Shown here: one piece after another, positions 55,558 to 64,000 of the stretch
Position numbering within the stretch: the first letter of the stretch is position 1
Layout of the letters: the number at the start of each line of letters is the position of its first letter
DNA from: Burkholderiales bacterium
GTDB taxonomy: Bacteria; Pseudomonadota; Gammaproteobacteria; Burkholderiales; Burkholderiaceae_C
NCBI GenBank assembly: GCA_947474755.1
Contig: CANJJE010000001.1
Coordinates: 124,001-188,000, forward strand
Reading direction: 5' to 3'
DNA length: 64,000 bases
The notes under the pieces: generated by a model
The model's database searches: none
Told to the model about the DNA's origin: nothing
What the model saw: only the letters and a program-made list of their open reading frames with translations
Made by a program: the position numbers and the translations under genes

Positions 55558-56927
55558 ATCCAACCTCGCCGTCGATACCGTCCTCCCCGGACGCTGCGGC
55601 CCCTAATGCACAGGGGCTGGAGCCGCTGAGCCAGCGCTACAGGCAACTCGTGTGGCTGCCTCTGGTCCTCACCGGCGTGTCCGTGGCCGGTTTCTGGCAC
55701 TTCGTCAGCTTTGCCTTCCTGTCCGCTCCGGCGCTCAACGGAATGATCGCCACGGTGATGGCCTGGGGCGCCTGGACCATGCTCGGGCATATCGGGGTGT
55801 TCTACAAGGAAGACAAGGTTTTCAGGGCGGGCATGGCCTGGCTGCGGTCGGGAGAGTCGAGCGGCGCGCAGGATCCGAAGTTCGGCCCGCATGCGCTGGT
55901 CACCGGCATGCTGGAGCGTCTGGGGAAGCTGGGCCTCGGCCATCAGGTCTATGTGCATTCGTCCGCGATGGAGCCGGAGATCGAGTCGCTGGCGCACCAT
56001 TTCGAGAGGCGGCTCGAGCTGTCCCAGTTCCTGGTCGGGCTGCTGGTCGGCCTGGGTTTGCTGGGCACGTTCATCGGCTTGCTCGAAACGCTGATACAGA
56101 CCAGTCAATTGATCGGGACCATCGCCAAGAGCGCCGGTGGTGGCGGCGGCGGGAACATGGAGCAGGAGTTCGCGAATATCGTGGGCGGGCTGCAGGGGCC
56201 GCTGTCGGCGATGGGAACCGCGTTCTCGGCGTCGATGTTCGGCCTCGTGGGCTCGATCATGCTCGGCTTCCAGCTGGTCGTGGTTCGCAAGACCGCCACC
56301 GACTTCGTGGAGTCGGTTCGCGCCGAGGTGCTGTCCCTCGCCGAAAGCAGCAAGATCAGCGCCCAGGTGGAAATCAGCGAGCGATTCCTCGCCACGCTTC
56401 TGGCCGACATCCTGGAGCAGCACCGGGAAACGACCCGGTCGCTCGGCGAGGCGACCGATCGCATGGCGGAACTGGTTCCGCAGATGCGTGCCTCGGCCGA
56501 TGCGTCGGCGCAACTTGCCGAGCGCGTCGGCGCCCAGGAATCGGTTCTGGAGAGCACCGCGCGTACCGTCGGAAGCGTGGCGCAGGTGCTGCCGGCGCTC
56601 GGACAGCTCGTCACGGCTTCGGGCGAAATCATGGTGCAGGCCGGTGACACGGGCGCGCGGGTCGAGAAGATGCTCGGCTACATGCCCGCCCAGGAGGCCT
56701 TGCTCGGTGATCTGCAGGTGGCGCTGGAGGGCATCGCTTCGCTGACGACTGAAGTGCACTCGCTCAAGCAGACGACCGAAGTCCTGCGCACCGCGGTGAG
56801 CGAGCAGGGCGCGACAGTGCGCCGTCTGGACACGACCTTGTGGAATCAGGAGCGCCAGTCGCTGCTCGAGGCGGTCGACCGAGAGCCGGAATTGAGCGTT
56901 GGATTCGCGGGGAGGGGTGAACGATGA
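55554..56927 (+). CDS. MotA/TolQ/ExbB-like protein with long coiled-coil tail (SiiB-like)
   Basis: A 457-residue inner-membrane protein. Two N-terminal helices (LVWLPLVLTGVSVAGFWHFV; NGMIATVMAWGAWTMLGHIG) precede a cytoplasmic loop, then the MotA/TolQ core: LVGLLVGLGLLGTFIGLLET and the second pore helix GPLSAMGTAFSASMFGLVGS. A Gly-rich loop (GGGGGGN) lies between. The last 220 residues are a continuous heptad-like region (about 270-450) that is longer than in TolQ or ExbB and resembles the cytoplasmic extension of SiiB-type proteins. With the MotB-like protein it should form a proton-conducting complex. Its ATG overlaps the HlyD stop (ATGA), and its own stop overlaps the HDOD start. Confidence 0.87.
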   Translation: MNPTSPSIPSSPDAAAPNAQGLEPLSQRYRQLVWLPLVLTGVSVAGFWHFVSFAFLSAPALNGMIATVMAWGAWTMLGHIGVFYKEDKVFRAGMAWLRSGESSGAQDPKFGPHALVTGMLERLGKLGLGHQVYVHSSAMEPEIESLAHHFERRLELSQFLVGLLVGLGLLGTFIGLLETLIQTSQLIGTIAKSAGGGGGGNMEQEFANIVGGLQGPLSAMGTAFSASMFGLVGSIMLGFQLVVVRKTATDFVESVRAEVLSLAESSKISAQVEISERFLATLLADILEQHRETTRSLGEATDRMAELVPQMRASADASAQLAERVGAQESVLESTARTVGSVAQVLPALGQLVTASGEIMVQAGDTGARVEKMLGYMPAQEALLGDLQVALEGIASLTTEVHSLKQTTEVLRTAVSEQGATVRRLDTTLWNQERQSLLEAVDREPELSVGFAGRGER

Positions 56928-57784
56928 CGACCACGCTCGCGGAACTGGCGTCGGACGCAGCTTGCGGGCGGCTTGCGCTGCCAAACGTCCCCAGGGTGGT
57001 CAAGCGGGTGGTGACGATGCTGCGGGACCCGTCGGCGCAGAGCCGTGCCCTCGCGCAGGAACTCGAACAGGACCCGGTGCTGGCGGCAAAGGTCCTGCGG
57101 CTGGCGAATTCGCCGTTCTTCGCCGGCCGCCGCAGCACGGCCAGCATTTCGGATGCGATCCATGTCGTGGGCAGCCAGGCCCTGGGAACGCTGGTGATCG
57201 CGTCCGGCCTGGTGGCGGCATTCCTGCGCGTGCCCGGCGTGGACCTGCGCGATTTCTGGCTTCACGCATCGATCACGGCCTGGGCGGCTCGCACGGTGGC
57301 GCGCGCCGCGGGATGCGACCCCGAATCTGCCTACCTCGCGGGTCTGCTCCATGAAACCGGGCACCTCATCCTGTGTCAAGCCCATCCGGAGGAGGCGCAG
57401 CGTTGCTTCGCCAGGACAGAACCGATGCACGGATCAGCTCTTGTGAGCAGCGAGCGGGAGGTGTTCGGAATCGCGCATCCCGAGGTGGGCGGGTACTGGT
57501 GCGACACGTTGCAATTGCCAGACGAGATCGGAGCCGCGATTCGCACCTATCTCGACACCGATGCCGAGGCGAAGTCCAGTCTTGGCGTCGTGATCGAGGT
57601 GGCGACCGCGCTCGCTGGCCTGGTGCAATCGCGGGACACCGCTGAGCAGGCATTTTCCCGCGTCGAAGGGTTGCTGCTGCAGTTGCCCGGGCTGGACAAC
57701 ACGGCTTTTGAACGAGGCTTCGACGAGTACTACGCGAAGCTGCAGACAGTGACCGCGGCTGACGACGCCGGGCCATCGCGATGA
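56924..57784 (+). CDS. HDOD-domain regulatory protein
   Basis: A 286-residue cytosolic protein with an HDOD domain (about residues 20-215): RLALPNVPRVVKRVVTMLRD, VLRLANSPFFAGRR, ISDAIHVVGSQALGTLVIAS and the degenerate HD helix AYLAGLLHETGHLILCQAHP. HDOD proteins are usually non-enzymatic and often accompany c-di-GMP or stress signalling. The C-terminal 70 residues are helical and unassigned. It is joined on both sides by 4-base overlaps, so it is part of the secretion operon rather than a neighbour by chance. It probably acts with the degenerate GGDEF-EAL protein encoded next. Confidence 0.85.
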   Translation: MTTTLAELASDAACGRLALPNVPRVVKRVVTMLRDPSAQSRALAQELEQDPVLAAKVLRLANSPFFAGRRSTASISDAIHVVGSQALGTLVIASGLVAAFLRVPGVDLRDFWLHASITAWAARTVARAAGCDPESAYLAGLLHETGHLILCQAHPEEAQRCFARTEPMHGSALVSSEREVFGIAHPEVGGYWCDTLQLPDEIGAAIRTYLDTDAEAKSSLGVVIEVATALAGLVQSRDTAEQAFSRVEGLLLQLPGLDNTAFERGFDEYYAKLQTVTAADDAGPSR

Positions 57785-59340
57785 ATCTGCTGAAACTGGG
57801 GGGCGCCGCGCTGATGGGCGGCTTCCTGCTCTCGATGACCGCTTCGACCCTGACGTTGTGGCTGTCGTCCGTTGCGGACCAGCGGCCGCTTCTTGCGCTC
57901 ATCGGCGCGGGGCATGCCCTGGGAATGGTGGTCGCAGCGGGGGCGCTCTGGCGGATTCGAAAGAAGATGCTGTCGGCGCTGGAGCAGATCCGCGGCCAGT
58001 TGATCGAGATCGGCGAAGGCAAGCTGGTCGAGCGCCGCATCGCGGACGCGACGGACTGGTCGCCACTGGCTCGCCAGGTGAACTTGATGATCGCGCAACT
58101 TCGCACCCAGTTCGACCAGCGCGAAGCGCGTATCGAGGCCTTGCGCGGCGAGGTGGAATTCGACCATCTGACGGGCCTCTCGAGCCGGCCTTATTTTCTG
58201 GAACGGCTGTCGTCGGCCTTGCACGCCGAGGGGGATTCGCGCGGTGCGGTCGCCATCATTCGGGTGCATGACCTCGCGGGCTTGAACCAGCGTGTCGGGC
58301 GGGATCAGGCTGATGAATTGCTCGGCGGCGTCGCGGCGATGCTGCGCGTGCGCTTCCTGCTGCTGAAGAACGAGCGCGCCGAACTCGCGAGGCTCAATGG
58401 CGCCGACTTCGCCGTTCTCGTGCCTGACGTCGTCGTCCACGTGTTCGAGGAGTGGGTGCGCTCGCTTTCGGACGGGTTTGATCGGCTCCATCACGAAATG
58501 CTCGCCGACAGCCCGCACGTCGCATGGATCGGAGCGACGAGCTTCAGGCCGGGCGAGTCCGTCTCGGCCGTGATGGCGCGCGCGGACGCGATGCTGCAAA
58601 GCACGGAGTTCCTGCGCGGCGGATGGCGGATGGCGGACACCGGCGATGACCGTCGGCTGCCGAATGTGGCGCAGTGGCGGGGCCTCATCGAGGTGGCGCT
58701 TTCGACCGGGCGGATCGGTCTGGTGTTTCGCGAGGTGCTGAAACACGATGGAACGCCCCTCCATCGTCAGGGCGAAGCGCAGATCACGCTGCCGGACGAA
58801 TCCGTGTTCGGCGCCTCCGATCTGGTCGCGTTCGCCTGCAGGGTCGGGCGCACGGTGGACGTCGATTTGCGGGCCATCGAGCTGGCCCTGGATCACATCG
58901 AGCGAGCCGGTGTGCCGGTGGCCGTGGAAATCTCGCCCGAGTCGGTGAGGCGCCCGTCATTCCGCGCGCGTCTGGAGGGCTTGCTCGGCTCGAAGCGGGC
59001 GGTCGCCAGTGACTTGTGGCTCGAGGTCCGCGAGGACATCCTGGAGGATCCGCCAGCCATGTTGACGGCCCTGGCGCGTGCGGCGACGGCCTGCGGAGCG
59101 CACGTCGGAATCAGCCGACTGCATGCACAGGTCGCGAGGATGTCGGGTCTGCGCGCGCTCGGCCTGGAATACGTGAAGCTCTCGCCGTCCGTCTGCCAGG
59201 ACATGGCGTCGAATCCGGCGTCGGTGCGGTTCGTGGACGTCTGTTCGCGAATCGCGCAGGCCGAGGATGTGCTGCTCTTCGCCAACGCTCTCCTCGACAC
59301 GACGCCGCCCACCCGCAGCACTGTTCTCGAGCCCGCCTGA
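57781..59340 (+). CDS. Degenerate GGDEF-EAL membrane protein, probable c-di-GMP effector
   Basis: A 519-residue inner-membrane protein that resembles LapD in plan: two N-terminal helices (GGAALMGGFLLSMTASTLTL; LIGAGHALGMVVAAGALWRI), a HAMP linker (GQLIEIGEGKLVERRIADAT), a GGDEF-like domain (FDHLTGLSSRPYFLERL; the signature is NGADF) and an EAL-like domain with no EAL (QGEAQITL), no DDFG (it reads HVGISRLHAQVA) and no final Glu (LLFANALLD). Both domains should be inactive, which suits a nucleotide receptor. Unlike LapD it has only a few residues between the two helices, so there is no periplasmic output domain to hold a LapG-type protease. It is the last gene of the secretion operon. Confidence 0.83.
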   Translation: MNLLKLGGAALMGGFLLSMTASTLTLWLSSVADQRPLLALIGAGHALGMVVAAGALWRIRKKMLSALEQIRGQLIEIGEGKLVERRIADATDWSPLARQVNLMIAQLRTQFDQREARIEALRGEVEFDHLTGLSSRPYFLERLSSALHAEGDSRGAVAIIRVHDLAGLNQRVGRDQADELLGGVAAMLRVRFLLLKNERAELARLNGADFAVLVPDVVVHVFEEWVRSLSDGFDRLHHEMLADSPHVAWIGATSFRPGESVSAVMARADAMLQSTEFLRGGWRMADTGDDRRLPNVAQWRGLIEVALSTGRIGLVFREVLKHDGTPLHRQGEAQITLPDESVFGASDLVAFACRVGRTVDVDLRAIELALDHIERAGVPVAVEISPESVRRPSFRARLEGLLGSKRAVASDLWLEVREDILEDPPAMLTALARAATACGAHVGISRLHAQVARMSGLRALGLEYVKLSPSVCQDMASNPASVRFVDVCSRIAQAEDVLLFANALLDTTPPTRSTVLEPA

Positions 59341-59360
59341 GCGGATCGAGCCGCTCAGGC
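59335..59360. terminator. Bidirectional terminator hairpin between converging operons
   Basis: GCCTGAGCGG and CCGCTCAGGC form a perfect 10-bp stem with an ATCGAG loop. It overlaps the stop codon of the degenerate GGDEF-EAL gene and the stop of the opposing REC-EAL gene, the expected site for shared termination. There is no T run, so efficiency is uncertain. Confidence 0.65.
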
Positions 59361-61156
59361 CCCGCGCTGTGCCGCGAGCAGGCGCAGGAAGTCTTCTTCG
59401 GGCACGGGCTTGCTGAACAGGTAGCCTTGGTAGCGATCGCAGCCCAGACGCTGGAGGCACTCGCGCTGGGCTTCGGTCTCGACGCCTTCGGCGATCACCG
59501 ACATGCCCAGGCTGTGGCCGAGTTCCACCACGGTGCGCACGATGGCCACGTCGGCATGGCCGCCGGGCAGGTCGCGCACGAATGATCGGTCGATCTTCAG
59601 CTCGTCCAGCGGGAACTGCTTGAGGTAGCTCAGCGACGAATAGCCGGTGCCGAAGTCGTCGATCGACAGCGTCACGCCCAGCGCCTTCAGCTCGTGCATC
59701 TGTGCCATCCCGGCGGCCACATCGTCCATCAGCACACTCTCTGTGAGCTCGACGACCAATTGCCCGGCCGCCACGCCGGTGTCGAACAAGGCCAGGCGCA
59801 GCACGCTGCACAGATCACCCGCCATGAACTGTGCCTTGGACACGTTGACCGCCACCTTGATGGCCCCGTGCCCGGCGCGCGCCCAGTCGGCGAGGTCCTT
59901 GCAGACTTGCTCGATGACCCAGCGACCGATGTGGCGGATGAGTCCGAGCTCCTCGGCCATGGGGATGAAGCTGCCGGGCGCCAGCAGCCCCCTCTCGGGA
60001 TGCTGCCAGCGCACCAGGGCCTCGGCGCCGACGATGCGATTGCCCGCCAGATCCACCTTGGGCTGATAGTGCAGGCGCAGCTCGCCACGCGACGCCGCGT
60101 TTCGCAGCTGCGAGCCCAGGGCGAAGCGTTCGTGCGATCGGGTGTTCAGGTCTGCCGAGGCGAACTGGTACTGCACGTCGCCGCGGGCACGGGCATGGGT
60201 GGACGCGATGTCGGCAGCCTGGCGCAGGGCCTCCGAGGTGGAGCCGTCGCGCGGCGACAGTGAAATCCCGATCCACGGACTGGCCGCGACTTCGTGGTGC
60301 CCGAACCCCACGGGCTCGCTCAGCAGGCTGATCAGCCGATGGGCGAGCGCCTCTACCGCGGCCACGTCGGCCAGCCCTTCGAGCAGCAGGCCGAAGTGGT
60401 CGACTCCCAGGCGGCACACCGGAGGCGCCCGCTCCAACGACGTTGCCAGCAGAGGGTCCGCCCGGTGGTCGGCGGCGAAATGCCTCAGGCGTTGCGCCAT
60501 GACCTTGGCCAGGCTGTCTGCAAGGGTCTGGTCGACCGTTTCACGCAACTGCCGACACTCCGGCAACTGGACGCTGAACAGCGCCACCAGACCGCCGACG
60601 GGGTCGTGGCGCTGCAGCACTTCGATCAGGCCGCGGTCGAACAGGCGCGGGAGGGGCAGTCCGGTGGCGGCGTCGAAGTCGAGCACCTGCCTGTAGTAGC
60701 CGTGGAAGGCCAGCGTGTTGCGCACGCGCAGCACCAGCTCGCTCTCGTCCACCGGCTTGGCCAGGAAATCGGTGGCACCCAGTTGCAGCGCGCGCAGCTT
60801 GGCCTCGGCCCCGTCCGCGGCGGTGAGCACGATCACCGGGATGTAGCGCAGCGTGCGGTCGGCGCGGATCGCTTCCAGCAGCTCGAAGCCTGACATCCGG
60901 GGCATCATCAGGTCGAGCAGCAGCACGCCCGGCTCTTCGCGGCGCAGCAGTTCCAGGGCATTGCAGGGGTCGTTGGTGACCACGAACTGCGAGTAGCCGG
61001 CGTCTTCCAGATAGGTCTGGATGAGGTCGGTCATCAGCGGCTCGTCGTCGACCATCATGACCTTGGTGTCGAGCAGCGGGTTGCGGGGCGTCGGCTCGGC
61101 CGACTCGCCTGCTCCGTCCAGCCTGGCCGACACGGAGGCGGCCCAAACTTCGTTCT

Positions 61157-61160
<4 letters not shown>
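59355..61160 (-). CDS. Response regulator with EAL c-di-GMP phosphodiesterase domain
   Basis: A 601-residue cytosolic regulator: a receiver domain with phospho-acceptor Asp83 (VLLLDLMMPRMSG) and Lys in FLAKPVDE; a degenerate GGDEF-like domain (RLGVDHFGLLLEGL); and a C-terminal EAL domain with all catalytic motifs (VGAEALVRWQHP, VNVSKAQF, ELTESVLMDD, SIDDFGTGYSSL, LKIDRSF, IAEGVETEAQ). It should hydrolyse c-di-GMP under control of phosphorylation. Its ATG overlaps the stop of the hybrid kinase gene (ATGA), so the two form a two-component pair. It converges on the degenerate GGDEF-EAL gene of the secretion operon. Confidence 0.93.
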
Positions 61161-63681
<2,521 letters not shown>

Positions 63682-63685
<4 letters not shown>

Positions 63686-64000
63686 GGGTGCGCCTGCGTG
63701 GAGGGAGGGGTGGCGCGGTGCGCCGCACCGGCCGTGGTGTCGGGCGCTGCGGTCGCCGACTCATGGGGTGTGACCTGGGGGTCGTCGCCGAAGAGGCGCT
63801 CCACCTCGGGTTCGTCGGCAGGCGCCGCATCGCGCCGCCGGGCCGCGCCGCTGGCTGTCGCCAGCACCGGCATGGGATCGATCAACTGCCAGGCCGGCAG
63901 GGCCGACAGCATGGAGCTCACCAGCACGCCTCCGCGCACCAGCCAGACCACGTAACCCGCCGACAAGCCGGCGGTGACGACAACGCTGGAAGCCACGACC
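63682..64000 (-). CDS. C-terminal end of a membrane-anchored protein (partial)
   Basis: The gene enters from the right edge; about 105 C-terminal residues are visible. They contain one or two hydrophobic segments (SSVVVTAGLSAGYVVWLVRG; GVLVSSMLSALPAWQLIDPM) followed by an acidic, disordered tail (DEPEVERLFGDD, then TPPSTQAHP). The sequence AGYVVWLVRGG...SALPAWxxIDPxPVL is one I associate with the C-terminal anchors of very large repeat-containing surface proteins in Burkholderiales; this is from memory and the rest of the gene is not visible. The stop overlaps the kinase start. Confidence 0.55.

Overview
The window is high-GC DNA of a betaproteobacterium, most likely a member of the Burkholderiales. 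The evidence is the order tilS - lysC - tRNA-Ser at the left end, the families recognised (a SenB-type glycosyltransferase, MnmH, a urea-carboxylase-type ABC transporter, DUF1653) and the dense operons with ATGA overlaps. No phage, CRISPR array or intact insertion sequence was seen.

Layout. (1) 0-2.3 kb: conserved core with the 3' end of tilS, lysC, tRNA-Ser(GCU) with its terminator, and a DUF1653 gene. (2) 2.3-9.6 kb: a degraded accessory stretch holding a BrnT/BrnA toxin-antitoxin pair that has lost internal segments of both proteins, a second RpoD-like sigma factor, remnants of homospermidine synthase, a DHH phosphoesterase, PRPP synthetase and a CHAD protein, and three copies of an IS-end-like repeat. 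(3) 9.6-13.9 kb: a copper-handling cluster (Met-rich lipoprotein, His/Cys-rich exported protein, CusC-like channel, multicopper oxidase, stump of CusF) without CusA or CusB. (4) 13.9-16 kb and 23.7-24.8 kb: selenium genes, namely translationally coupled senB-selD and, 8 kb away, mnmH. (5) 16.2-17.5 kb: three unrecognised small genes flanked by a direct repeat. (6) 17.7-23.6 kb: a lower-GC block with an SBP/permease/ATPase transporter operon ending in a NikR-like regulator, divergent from a 2-oxoglutarate/Fe(II) oxygenase gene and an unrecognised gene. (7) 25-31.6 kb: mixed metabolic genes (BLUF photoreceptor, GST, SDR, isochorismatase-like hydrolase, zinc ADH, VIT-type transporter, hydratase). 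(8) 31.6-59.3 kb: a giant-protein secretion locus. (9) 59.4-64 kb: an opposing operon with the C-terminal end of a membrane-anchored protein, a hybrid sensor kinase and a REC-EAL phosphodiesterase.

The most notable system is region 8. It encodes a PrtD-size type I secretion ABC protein, a 5,695-residue RTX protein with 27 tandem modules of about 79 residues plus two lectin-like domains, a TolC-type channel, a MotB/OmpA-like protein, an HlyD-type adaptor and a MotA/ExbB-like protein with a long coiled-coil tail. This gene set matches the Salmonella SPI-4 SiiABCDEF machine, in which a MotAB-like proton channel works with the secretion system of a giant adhesin. Here the cargo is an RTX protein, and the operon continues through 4-base overlaps into an HDOD protein and a degenerate GGDEF-EAL protein. 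This suggests that c-di-GMP sensing is wired into an energised giant-adhesin export system. The next operon adds an EAL phosphodiesterase with intact motifs under a hybrid kinase.

The second candidate system is region 6: a NikR homologue that has lost the nickel-ligand cysteine, a urea/guanidine-type transporter, an oxygenase and an unknown partner, all arranged around one divergent promoter region that contains a perfect inverted repeat.
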